Part shown: piece after piece, positions 10,572-20,953 of the stretch | How positions within the stretch are numbered: the stretch's first letter is position 1 | Layout: each line of letters opens with the position of its first letter | Origin: Corylus avellana | Lineage: Eukaryota > Streptophyta > Magnoliopsida > Fagales > Betulaceae | Direction of reading: 5' to 3' | DNA: 64,000 nucleotides | Assembly (NCBI RefSeq): GCF_901000735.1 | Contig: NC_081542.1 | Coordinates: 32,259,871 to 32,323,870, forward strand | The notes under the pieces: generated by a model | Seen by the model: the letters and a program-made list of their open reading frames with translations, nothing else | Database searches by the model: none | What the model was told of the DNA's origin: nothing | Program-made: the position numbers and the translations under genes

Positions 10572-11289
10572 CCCTAAAAATGAATAGGGATCACGCTCCT
10601 TGATCAAGATCCCCAACAATACCTTACAAATTGCCAGCCAGTTTTTTTTTACAAATCTCATCTATTGAATCTATTGAATATATCTAAGTGCTTAGAGTAA
10701 GACACCTACTATTTAGCGGATGGCATATTCCTGAGGCTAAAAAAAAAAAAATCCCTCCAAAGGACCCTTTTTTTTTTTTTCAAGGTGGGAAAGGGGAAAA
10801 TGGGATCCCTCCAAAGGCTTGCTTCTTCTTTTTTTCATCTCTTTAGCGAGGAAAAAAGAAACACCACCAAAAAGCTTTGACATTTTGCAGATATTTCGGA
10901 CGGCAACTGGTATTTCTAAGGGAGAATCTGAGAAAAACTATCAAGTAGGATAACACTATTGAACTGGTATTTCTCTTTTGAGCTCTTTGTCAATTTTCAT
11001 TGTTTATTTTGATCTTTTTGTGGGTTTTGCTATATATGGGTTTGGGGTTGCTTTACTGCTATTTGTTATTTATTGTCTCCTTGTTTGGTTTAGTTAAATT
11101 TTTGAAAGTGTAAATTTTTGTAGAATGATCTTCAGGAATGATTTCTCCCGTTAGGGTGGAAATCCAATGGAAACTAAGAGAATATGAGAACAAATGTACA
11201 ATGTGTATTGATACCTAAAAGTGTTCTCATGGGACTCTATTTATAAAATCATCATCACAACTCTTGGTCACAACTCTTGACCAAGAGTT
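10572..11289. repeat. repeat core shared by A, B and the inverted third copy
   Basis: This segment and its continuation after 12447 are present in copy B (about 15265-15988) and, inverted, at 17878-18620. It contains a CT- and T-rich leader-like stretch and a 15-bp perfect hairpin (11256-11270 / 11278-11292) at its right edge. No ORF is conserved among the copies. It resembles a transcribed gene leader, but I cannot identify a gene. Confidence 0.6.
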
Positions 11290-11299
11290 GTGTTTCTTA

Positions 11300-12437
11300 G
11301 GGTTTCATCTATAGCAGAGAGCGTCGTCGGGAGGGGGAGAACCCCTATTCTTCCCCTCCCCCTCCCCCTATTTTTCGTCGAGAGCTAGCCTATTTACATG
11401 ATGTCCCTAGTTTTTTGAGCGTTTTCTTCCTCCCCTTTCTTCTTCACCCTTTTTTTATTTAGGTTTTTTTGGATTGGCTAGCCAGCCCCCAATCTCCCCT
11501 CCATTGCCGGTCCCACGTCGTCGCGAGCCCCATCTCCGATTCTCCCTGGCTCTGTCCGGGTCCATCGCCTCCTGCCGTGGCTGTTTCCTCGCGTTCCAGC
11601 CAATTTTCCCCCAGCAACCTCCCCTCCGACGTGGTACTTGTGTTGGGTTTATTGTTTTTCTTGTTTTTGTCTGTGTTGTTTTTGTTTCTTTCTATATTTG
11701 TTGTTGCTGTGGTTTTTGCTTATGTTTGGTACTTTGTGGGTGCTGTTCTTGGGGATTCACTCAAACCTCCCCTTTTGAGTATGCCGCCGATCTCCTACGC
11801 GCCTTCTTTGCTGCCCACAGTCAACTACTGGGCCTTTTCCCGTGTCCCCACCGTGACGAGCTTCCAACACCTGACCCCTTTCGTTTTCTATTTTTCGGTG
11901 AATGCGCAATCGGCTTTTCTTCCGGCTGATGTCATCTGCGAAGCGTGTGCTATTTCATGTTTTGTTTATTTCCTAGTATTGTTGGCTTCCTTTGGTTGTA
12001 TTTCCGTTTTTTCCATGTAATTGTTCTTTTCCTTCCTGTTTTATTTCCCTATTGTTTGTTTGTAATAAGGCTTTGTCCTCTCTCTATCGATCTGCCACCT
12101 TCGGGTTATTAGCTTTGGTTGGACCTTTGAGTTGTGAATGTGAACGTTATTCTGGCTTTCGGGTCGAAGAGGATGAGTTTCGGCATAGGAGTTTTCTCCT
12201 CTCACCAAGGAATAAGAGTTACCTATGCATTTGTATGAGTTTGTCTGGTGCAGATCTGTTATTTAAATTGATGTCTAGTCATGGGTTAATGGATTGTTAA
12301 ATTTTGGATTGTAATACATCATCGTTGACACTTGTAACCTTGTAGTTTCGGCTATTGTTGCTTCAGAACTTCGTTCTGCATTGTTTGAGCTTTATGCTCG
12401 TGTTATCAATGAATGAGACTATATGTTACCCTTTCAT
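11300..12437 (+). mobile_element. unidentified 1.14-kb insertion element, copy A
   Basis: The element is bounded by a perfect 10-bp direct repeat GTGTTTCTTA (11290-11299 and 12438-12447). The related inverted copy at 17878-18620 has a single GTGTCTCTTA at 17946-17955 and lacks everything between, which is an empty site. The element begins GGGTTTCATC, has a pyrimidine-rich first half (11340-11860), then unique sequence, and ends ATGTTACCCTTTCAT. It has no terminal inverted repeats and no poly(A) tail. Overlapping ORFs of 151-183 codons are present but not preserved in copy B. The variable-type 10-bp duplication without TIRs suggests a non-autonomous retroposon, perhaps LINE-mobilised; the class is inferred. 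Confidence 0.7.
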
Positions 12438-13069
12438 GTGTTTCTTATCATATTTACCATATGGAAATTAATTTAATTATTACATTCCAATAGGATTAAT
12501 AAGGCGTGAGGATGACCACACTTAGAATAGTTTGATCACCCTATGCACCATTAGAAAGTAATCGATGTAGATGAGTCATAAATTTTAATGCCCCTAAAGC
12601 GGATTTTTTTTTATTTTTTTTAATATATATAACAAAAACGGTGAAGATAAGGGAGAATCTCATGTAGTTGCTCTACTATTAAAAAATAATAATAAAAAAA
12701 AAAAAAATTGCTTGCATTCTTTAAAGAGAGATGCTTAGCTTCATTAAAAAGTTCATTTTTTTGCCATTTTAATCATAGCTGGCATGACCCATTTTCCAGA
12801 AATCTATTAATTTATTGTTTAAAATCTATTAATTTTAAAATGGGCAATGCCACTTAGAATTAAAATGGTCAAAATATGAATTTTTTAATGAAGTCAAGCA
12901 TTTCTCTTCTTTAAATAAGGTTTTTAGTGATTTTACTTTCTTTTTTTTTACTCAATATATTGCTTTTTTGTTTTGTTTTTGTTTTTTTTTTTTAAAAAAA
13001 AAAGAGCACACTTTAATCCAAACCTAAGCATAAGAGCTGGTTTAAAAAAAACAAAACAAAACAAAACCT

Positions 13070-13169
13070 NNNNNNNNNNNNNNNNNNNNNNNNNNNNNNN
13101 NNNNNNNNNNNNNNNNNNNNNNNNNNNNNNNNNNNNNNNNNNNNNNNNNNNNNNNNNNNNNNNNNNNNN
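13070..13169. other. assembly gap of exactly 100 N
   Basis: A round 100-N run, usually used for a gap of unknown size. It falls exactly at the junction of duplicated copies A and B, so copy order and distance here depend on scaffolding. Confidence 0.98.
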
Positions 13170-13612
13170 AATTCACATAATCTTTAGATCATGTGATCTA
13201 ACACTTAACTTAATAGTAATTCTAGGTTAGTATATATTAACCAACAAGTATGTATATTATATATTCATATATATAATACTCATACAAATATTAAGTAACA
13301 TATAATTTTTTTGTTTGTCAAAATAACCTATAGTTAATTATAGTAAGTTAGTAATTTAATATATATTAACTTAGTTAATATGTTAGTTTATTAACTAACT
13401 AGTTACTAGTTAGTATGTCAATACTAATATATAACACACACATGTATAATAAAATAAGTAATATACATAGAAGTATTGAGTAACATGTACTTAATTATAT
13501 TTACTTAATATATATTAATTAACTAGATAATATGTTAATTTATGAACTAACTAGTTAGTATGTCAACTAATACATACACATGAATATTAAATAATTCATA
13601 TAACATATATTA

Positions 13613-13617
<5 letters not shown>

Positions 13618-13664
<47 letters not shown>
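13618..13664. repeat. (TA)n microsatellite at the empty site of the A-copy element
   Basis: A run of about 23 TA dinucleotides. In copy A the equivalent TA tract is split by the 1.3-kb element at 7663-8960, so this is its pre-insertion site, later expanded or originally longer. Confidence 0.85.
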
Positions 13665-13665
<1 letters not shown>

Positions 13666-13686
13666 CTATTCTTTTGTAACATATAT

Positions 13687-13918
13687 ATATGAACGAGCTA
13701 ACAAGTCGTGCTAACGAGCCGGTTCGAGTCTTAAATGAGTCGAGCTCACAAGTCTTCGTCGAGTTTGATCGAGCGAGCCAGGTATGTATCACTAACTAAT
13801 CAAGCGGGTTTCAATAGTAACGATCGGGCTTGTACAGTGTCAAGCTCAAGTTCGGGTTGAGCTTAACCGAGCGGGTATCGAGCGAGCTGGCGAGTTGTAT
13901 GAGCTCGTTTACACCCCT
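13687..13918. repeat. CGAGC-rich repeat, copy B
   Basis: Close copy of 8998-9230 with scattered substitutions, ending GTTTACACCCCTA. Confidence 0.5.
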
Positions 13919-14032
13919 ATTTATGAGTCTCATCTTTCTAGCACTTGAGTGGTTTTGTCTCCGTAGTGGGTGTTGAGTGATCATTGCCTACGCTTGAGAA
14001 AGAATAAGAGAAATGTTAGAGAAAGAAGAGAG

Positions 14033-14787
14033 TGCATCTTCTGTGTGGACGTTTTGTGCAACCAACACAATGAATGACAACTCAACATGTAGCAAATTAG
14101 AAAATAGGTATGCCTACATCTGATTATACATCAATTCATCATAAATCAAAACCAACAAAGAACAATACTTCACGCCCAACCCAGTTCACCGTCCTTCATG
14201 CCCAATCGCCAACACGCCCATCCTACCGCCGACACCACGCCCAGCCCACCGGCACCCCTCCCAGCCCACGCCCAGCCCACCTAGCAACCGACACCACACC
14301 CAATCCACCGGTAAGTTGATTTAATGCCTAACCCACGCCAGCATGCAGCAACCCACACCGGAACGTTGCCGATAAGTTGATTTAACGCTCAAACCACGCC
14401 GGCACGCCGCAACCCACACCAGAATGCTGCAACTGGCTTCAAAAATCCCACGCCGGCTTCAAACACCCAGCCCACGCCCAGCCACCGGTACCACGCCCAA
14501 TCCACCGGCATTTTATTGTTTTTCGTTTAGTCTGAAATTGTCTGAAATTATGATTGTGCGGGGAAGAGCAGCGCAAGTTGGGCAGCGTGGGCTGGGTAGA
14601 GAAGGCTTGTTGCAGCAGAAATCGTCGAGCTTAGTTTAGTGAAGGTTTGGTTTTGTTTGTTTTGATTTATGAAGAGATTATAATCCAGTGTACCCAAACC
14701 TATTTTCTAATTTGCAACATGCTAATTTGTCATTCACTGAGTGGGTTGCACAAAAGTCACCTTTTGTGCAACGTCCATATTGAAGAT
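14033..14787. mobile_element. TIR element with GC-rich minisatellite core, copy B
   Basis: Counterpart of 9345-10090. The core has one additional partial module (GGCACGCCGCAACCCACACC near 14400-14420) that copy A lacks, which is a minisatellite-type length difference between the copies. Confidence 0.6.
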
Positions 14788-15998
14788 ATTCTCTAAAGAA
14801 GAATTTTAACCAGAGAAAAGTAAAATTAATTCGAATAATAGAATTTGTAAAGAAGGGATTTCATAAGAATAATCTGCGTTTTTAAAAGATTTCACAAAAC
14901 GTAAAGAGTTTGGCATTGTAATTTAAAAAACACGTAATTTAAAATAAGAAAAAAAAAATGTGATTTTTATAAGCAAGCTAAAGAGTGCTTATTTGAAAAA
15001 AGCGCGAATTTAAACCAAAATCATGATTTCACATAACAAATATTAAATAAAAAAACTTTTTAACATGTTTTATCAAACATCTTTGCGATTTAAAAAATAG
15101 CAAATTAAAAAACGTAATTTTTAAAATCGTACTTATTGAAATCGCAATACCAAACGGACCTATACTTTCGTCAATTTTTAAAATCGCAACTGACCTAGGC
15201 TGTTATTAGGTTACGATTAGCAGTTGTTAGCAATTATTTGTTGTTAATGACTGCTCTGATTGTATACCCCTAAAAATGAATAGGGATCACGCTCCTTGAT
15301 CAAGATCCCCAACAATACCTTACAAATTGCCAGCCAGTTTATTTTACATATCTCATCTATTGAATCTATTGAATATATCTAAGGGCTTAGAATAAGACAC
15401 CTACTATTTAGCGGATGGCATATTCCTGAGGCTAAGAAAAAAAAAATCCCTCCAAAGGACCCTTTCTTTTTTTTTTTTTTTCAAGGTGGGAAAGGGGAAA
15501 ATGGGATCCCTCCAAAGGCTTGCTTCTTCTTTTTTTCATCTCTTTAGCGAGGAAAAAAGAAACACCACCAAAAAGCTTTGACATTTTGCAGATGTTTCGG
15601 ACGGCAACTGGTATTTCTAAGGGAGAATCTGAGAAAAATTATCAAGTAGGATAACACTATTGAACTGGTATTTCTCTTTTGAGCTCTTTGTCAATTTTCA
15701 TTGTTTATTTTGATCTTTTGTGGGTTTGCTGTATATGGGTTTGGGGTTGCTTTACTGCTATTTGTTATTTATTGTCTCCTTGTTTGGTTTAGTTAAAATT
15801 TTGAAAGTGTAAATTTTTGTAGAATGATCTTCAGGAATGATTTCTCCCGTTAGGGTGGAAATCCAATGGAAATTAAGAGAATATAAGAACAAATGTACAA
15901 TGTGTATTGATACCTAAAAGTGTTCTCATGGGACTCTATTTATAGAATCATCATTACAACTCTTGGTCACAACTCTTGACCAAGAGTTGTGTTTCTTA

Positions 15999-17162
15999 GG
16001 GTTTCATCTATGGCAGAGAGCGCCGTCGGGAGAGGGAGAACCCCTATTCTTCCCCTCCCCCTATTTTTCGTCGAGAGCTAGCCTATTTACATGATGTCCC
16101 TAGTTTTTTTAGCGTTTTCTTCCTCCCCTTTCTTCTTCACCCTTTTTTTATTTAGGTTTTTTTGGATTGGCCGGCCAGCCCCCAATCTCCCCTCCATTGC
16201 CGGTCCCACGTCGTCGCGAGCCCCATCTCCGATTCTCCCTTGCTCCGTCCGGGTCCATCGCCTCCTGCCGCGGCTGTTTCCTCGCGTTCCAGCCAGTTTT
16301 CCCCCAACAACCTCCCCTCCAACGTGGTACCTGTGTTGGGTTTATTGTTTTTCTTGTTTTTGTCTGTGTTGTTTTTGTTTATTTCTATATTTGTTGTTGC
16401 TGTGGTTTTTGCTTATGTTTGGTACTTTGTGGGTGCTGTTCTTGGGGATTCACTCAAACCTCCCCCTTTGAGTATGCCGCCGATCTCCTACGCGCCTTCT
16501 TTGCTGCCACAGTCAACTACTGGGCCTTTTCTCGTGTCCCTACCGTGACGAGCTTCCAACACCCGACCCCTTTCGTTTTCGATTTTTCGGTGAGTGCGCA
16601 ATCGGCTTTTCTTCCGGCTGCTGTCATCTGCGAAGCGTGTGCTATTTCATGTTTTGTTTATTTCCTTGTATTGTTGGCTTCCTTTGGTTGTATTTCCGTT
16701 TTTTCCATGTAATTGTTCTTTTCCTTCCTGTTTTATTTCCCTGTTCGTTTTTATTTCCCTGTTGTTTGTTTGTAATAAGGCTTTGTCCTCTCTCTCTCGA
16801 TCTGCCACTTTCGGGTTATTAGCTTTGGTTGGATCTTTGGGTTGTGAATGTGAACGTTATCCTAGCTTTTGGGTAAAGGAGGATGAGTTTCGGCATAGGA
16901 GTTTTCTCCTCTCACCAAGGAATAAGAGTTACCTATGCATTTGTATGAGTTTGACTAGTGCAGATCTGTTATTTAAATTGATGTCTAGTCATGGGTTAGT
17001 GGATTGTTAAATTTTGGATTGTTAAATTTTGGATTGTAATACGTCATCATTAACGCTTGTAACCTTGTAGTTTCGGCTATTGTTCCTTCAGAACTTCGTT
17101 CTGCATTGTTTGAGCTTTATGCTCGTGTTATCAATGAATGAGACTATATGTTACCCTTTCAT
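15999..17162 (+). mobile_element. unidentified 1.16-kb insertion element, copy B
   Basis: Same element as 11300-12437, flanked by the same perfect 10-bp direct repeat GTGTTTCTTA (15989-15998 and 17163-17172). Differences from copy A include loss of one C (CTGCCCACAG to CTGCCACAG near 16508), duplicated TATTTCCCTGTTCGTTTT-type sequence near 16735-16760, and a repeated TTGTTAAATTTTGGA near 17006-17030. These indels shift every long ORF, so protein-coding function is unlikely. Confidence 0.7.
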
Positions 17163-17784
17163 GTGTTTCTTATCATATTTACCATATGGAAATTAATTTA
17201 ATTATTACATTCCAATAGGATTAATAAGGCGTGGGGATGACCACACTTAGAATAGTTTGATCACCCTATGCACCATCAGAAAGTAATCGATGTAGATGAG
17301 TCATAAATTTTAATGCTCCTAAAGCGGATTTTTTTTTTTTTTAATATATATAACAAAAACGGTGAAGATAAGGGAGAATCTCATGTAGTTGTTCTACTAT
17401 TTTTTTAAAAAAATTGCATGCATTCTTTAAAGAGAGATGTTTAGCTTCATTAAAAAGTTCATTTTTTTGCCATTTTAATCATAGGTGGCATGGCCCATTT
17501 TCCAGAAATCTATTAATTTATTGTTTAAAATCTATTAATTTTAAAATTGGCAATACCACTTAAAATTAAAATGGTCAAAATATGAATTTTTTAATGAAGT
17601 CAAGCATTTCTCTTCTTTAAATAAGGTTTTTAGTCATTTTACTTTCTTTTTTTTTTACTCAATATATTGCTTTTTTGTTTTTTCTAAAAAAAGAGCACAC
17701 TTTAATCCAAACCTAAGCATAAGAGCTGGTTTAAAAAAAACAAAACAAAACAAAACCTAAACCTAAGAGCCGGTCAAGTGCTAA

Positions 17785-17794
<10 letters not shown>

Positions 17795-17829
<35 letters not shown>
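17795..17829. repeat. (TA)n microsatellite
   Basis: About 17 TA repeats between the end of copy B and the inverted third copy. Confidence 0.9.
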
Positions 17830-17832
<3 letters not shown>

Positions 17833-17877
17833 CAGCTTCGGGGCGTTAGAATTTCTGGTGCATACTGCATACCCACA

Positions 17878-18620
17878 CCTTATTAATCATATAAGAAGGT
17901 AATAATTAATAATTAATTTCCATATGGTAAATATGATAAATATGATAAGAGACACAACTCTTGGTCAAGAGTTGTGATAAAGACTCCATTAATAAAGTCT
18001 CATGAGAACACTTTTACACATTAATTCACATTGTACGTTTGTTCTCATATTCTCTTAGTTTCCATTGGATTTCCACCCTAATGGGAGAAACTTTTCCCCA
18101 GAAGATCATTTTACAGAAATCTACGCTTTCAAAAATTTAACTAAACCAAACACAAAGACAATAAATAACAAATAGCAGTAAAACAACCCCAAACCCATAT
18201 ATAGCAAACCCACTAAAATATCAAAATAAACAGTGAAAATGGACAAAGAACTCAAAAGAGAAATACCAGTTCAATTGTGTTATCCTGCTTAATAGTTTTT
18301 CTCAGATTCTCCCTTACAAATACCGTCAGATTCTCCCTTTTTCTTTTTCTTTTTACGTGAAAGAGATGAAAAAAATAAGAAGCAAGCCTTTGGAGGGATC
18401 CCAATTTCCCCTTTCCCACTTTGAAAAAAAAAAAAAAAAAAAATTGCCTTTGGAGGGAAATTTCGGGAATATGCCATCCACTAAATGGTGGGTGTCTTAT
18501 TCTAAGCCATTAGATATATTCAATGGCTGAGATTTATAAAAAAATTGGCTACCAATTTTGAAAGTATTGCTGGGGATCTGATCCCACGCTCCTACCGTTT
18601 TCATTTTTATTTTTGGGGAG
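17878..18620 (-). repeat. inverted, partial third copy of the duplicated segment
   Basis: Reverse complement of parts of A/B: 17878-17955 matches sequence to the right of the 1.14-kb element (ATTAATAAGG to TCTTATCATATTTACC) and 17956-18620 matches 10572-11289. Copies A and B are interrupted by the 1.14-kb element at this joint; here it is continuous, so this copy shows the ancestral arrangement. It is more diverged from A and B than they are from each other. Confidence 0.85.
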
Positions 18621-19020
18621 AGGAAGAATTGAAGGAAATTTAAAGAGCATGTCACCCTCTAAAACCCTTTTCAATTGGAGTACTTTGAATGGAGAAAAAA
18701 TGTCAAGACTATTCATTTTTTTATTCTCAACAAATTATTAAAATATCAACGATATTATAACAAACTCTTCTGATATGGTCAATTTGCATAATAACTTAAC
18801 TTTTTCTCTCTTTTCCATCTTACAACCAAACATGGGGGTCGAATAAAAATATTCAAATAAAAGAAAATATTAGTAATTCATTCCCTTTTTTTTTTTCCTT
18901 CTCTTCTCCTCTCACTTTCCCCTTCATCATCTTCTTCCGGGAATTTTGAGACAGTGTGTAAAATATTTGTGTACTTAAGCCATATGCTTATATTTTGCTA
19001 GTCCTAATTTGATTATTTTT
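18621..19020. other. AT-rich intergenic DNA
   Basis: No gene or repeat structure recognised. A T-rich CT tract lies near 18885-18925. Confidence 0.4.
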
Positions 19021-19021
19021 C

Positions 19022-19192
19022 GAGGAATGCTAGGTTTACAAATAAATTTTATAAAAAAACTTTTATAACATGATGTGGCACAACATGATTGGAAATTAGA
19101 TAAATTCAACTTTTGAAAAACCCAATCATATTGTGCCACATCATGTTGTAAAACTTTTTTTGTAAAATTTGTTTGTAAGCTTAACATTTTTC
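19022..19192. mobile_element. palindromic MITE (~170 bp)
   Basis: The left half (GGAATGCTAGGTTTACAAAT...ATGATGTGGCACAACATGATTGG) is mirrored by the right half (CCAATCATATTGTGCCACATCATGTTG...TTTGTAAGCTTAACATTTTT), with a short central spacer. Nearly the whole element forms one hairpin. The type with an ATGATGTGGCACA core is common in rosid genomes as far as I recall; no transposase. Confidence 0.75.
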
Positions 19193-19285
19193 TTATTTTC
19201 CAGCTTGGTTGGTTTGATCCCTACTAATCATAACATCATGTCACTCATGTGTTGATATCCTAGTATAAAAACAAAAAATGGAAAA

Positions 19286-19650
19286 CTTCACTTAACCCTT
19301 GTAAACTTCCACGCATTTGGAATTTACCTTCTCCTAAAGTTTGAAAACTCTAAATTTATAGTATCAAACTTTCAATTTTTTTGCAATGTCCCCCTCAGTT
19401 AGGATTTTCCGTTAAATCTTGTCAAAATTTTCAAAATAGCCATTTTTTTAATAAATAAATAAATAAAAAATTACAAAGATTCATGCGTTGGTCATGATTT
19501 AACGAAATTTGTAAAAATACCTACACTAAAATCTTTGAATTTTGACAATATTTAACAGAAATCCAAACGGATAAGGGATATTGCAAAAAATTGAAAGTTC
19601 GATACCCTAAATTAAGAGTTTTTAAACTTCAAGAAGTGGGTTTTGTGAAG
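19286..19650. mobile_element. palindromic TIR element (~365 bp)
   Basis: Starts CTTCACTTAACCC and ends TGGGTTTTGTGAAG. Inverted similarity includes AAAGTTTGAAAACTCTAAATTTA against its mirror TAAATTAAGAGTTTTTAAACTT, and CTTTCAATTTTTTTGCAAT against ATTGCAAAAAATTGAAAG. Arms are about 150 bp. Non-coding. Confidence 0.65.
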
Positions 19651-19662
19651 CATATATATATG

Positions 19663-20542
19663 GGAAATTATATCTAAAATCCTTAGGTAAACGCGTTTTT
19701 ATTAAAAACTCCCTGGGTATTTTTTTTTTTGAAATTTAGTCCCTGGGTCACTCGAAACTACTAGAAAACTCCCTACCGTCAATTTTTGTTAACTTCCGTT
19801 AGTCTACTCAAAACTCACCGTTTTATCTGATTAAAATATTATTTTTTTATTAATTTAATTTAAAAATTCAATCTTAAAAAANNNNNNNNNNNNNNNNNNN
19901 NNNNNNNNNNNNNNNNNNNNNNNNNNNNNNNNNNNNNNNNNNNNNNNNNNNNNNNNNNNNNNNNNNNNNNNNNNNNNNNNNNNNNNNNNNNNNNNNNNNN
20001 NNNNNNNNNNNNNNNNNNNNNNNNNNNNNNNNNNNNNNNNNNNNNNNNNNNNNNNNNNNNNNNNNNNNNNNNNNNNNNNNNNNNNNNNNNNNNNNNNNNN
20101 NNNNNNNNNNNNNNNNNNNNNNNNNNNNNNNNNNNNNNNNNNNNNNNNNNNNNNNNNNNNNNNNNNNNNNNNNNNNNNNNNNNNNNNNNNNNNNNNNNNN
20201 NNNNNNNNNNNNNNNNNNNNNNNNNNNNNNNNNNNNNNNNNNNNNNNNNNNNNNNNNNNNNNNNNNNNNNNNNNNNNNNNNNNNNNNNNNNNNNNNNNNN
20301 NNNNNNNNNNNNNNNNNNNNNNNNNNNNNNNNNNNNNNNNTTTTAAATTAAATTAATAAAAAAATAATATTTTAATCAGATAAAACGGTGAGTTTTGAGT
20401 AGACTAACGGAAGTTAACAAAAATTGACAGTAGAGAGTTTTCTAGTAGTTTCGAGTGACCCAAGGACTAAATTTTCAAAAAAAAAAACCCAGAGAGTTTT
20501 TAATAAAAGCGCGTTTACCTAAGAATTTTAGATATAATTTCC
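19663..20542. mobile_element. long-arm inverted-repeat element interrupted by an assembly gap
   Basis: Arms of at least about 200 bp: left 19663-19881 (GGAAATTATATCTAAAAT inward) and right 20341-20542, its reverse complement with few mismatches (for example TTAACTTCCGTTAGTCTACT and its mirror). TA-rich flanks hide any target duplication. The middle is 459 N. The long arms and GGAAATT tip fit a Mutator-type or foldback element; the class is inferred. Confidence 0.75.
19882..20340. other. assembly gap (459 N)
   Basis: A non-round N run placed between the two arms of an inverted repeat, which is typical of sequence that short reads could not cross. Confidence 0.98.
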
Positions 20543-20552
20543 ATATATATAT

Positions 20553-20586
<34 letters not shown>

Positions 20587-20953
20587 ACAATAGGTTACAC
20601 TCCAATCATTTGAGTACAAACTTGACCATTTGTTAATGATTGAGAAGGGTAATGCATTTGTCTTCAACTTAAGGAATAAAAATGGTAAAAAGTTAACTTA
20701 TTTAAGCTACAAAACGAGGGAGTGAAAACTGAAAGGAATAAGGTAATTAACATTTCGCAACTTGAATTCTTGACCAAATTACAGGATTTTTCAAGGCATC
20801 AAATGAAAACTTAACTTGAGGGTTGACTATCAGTCAAAAGTTGGAGTTTGTAACTAGAAGCCTCTTTTTTTCTAGCTATTTCCTTTGTAATTTTCTTTTT
20901 CAACCATGAGAACGACATTACTCCAATTTTTATAGATTCTCACAATCAAAGAT
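20543..20953. other. RPI4 3' flank with TA/GT/GA microsatellite
   Basis: Compound microsatellite (TA)n(GT)n(GA)n at about 20540-20586, then AT-rich DNA that should include the 3' UTR of the minus-strand gene. No separate gene seen. Confidence 0.5.

Larger units (their letters stand above)
7189..13069. repeat. segmental duplication, copy A
   Basis: Copy A of a large direct duplication. It matches copy B (13170-17760) throughout, with scattered substitutions and indels. Alignable landmarks in the same order are: the AT-rich block 7189-7650, the CGAGC-rich repeat, the GC-rich TIR element, a MITE, the 1.14-kb insertion element and the AAAACAAAACAAAACCT end. Copy A is longer because it carries the 1.3-kb element at 7663-8960, which B lacks. 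It ends directly at a 100-N gap. Confidence 0.9.
13170..17760. repeat. segmental duplication, copy B
   Basis: Direct copy of 7189-13069 without the 1.3-kb MULE-like element. Internal counterparts: AT-rich block 13170-13620, CGAGC-rich repeat 13687-13918, GC-rich TIR element about 14033-14787, MITE 14893-15160, and 1.16-kb insertion element 15999-17162. Unlike A it continues past AAAACAAAACAAAACCT into unique sequence (17758 onward). Confidence 0.9.

Noticed and set aside
11469..12300. Hydrophobic, membrane-protein-like ORFs in the 1.14-kb element (also 16091-17010)
   Set aside because: Frames overlap, arise from T/C-rich sequence and are shifted by indels between the two copies.
12973..13230. 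ORF spanning the 100-N gap
   Set aside because: Its continuity depends on unknown bases and the flanks are low-complexity repeats.
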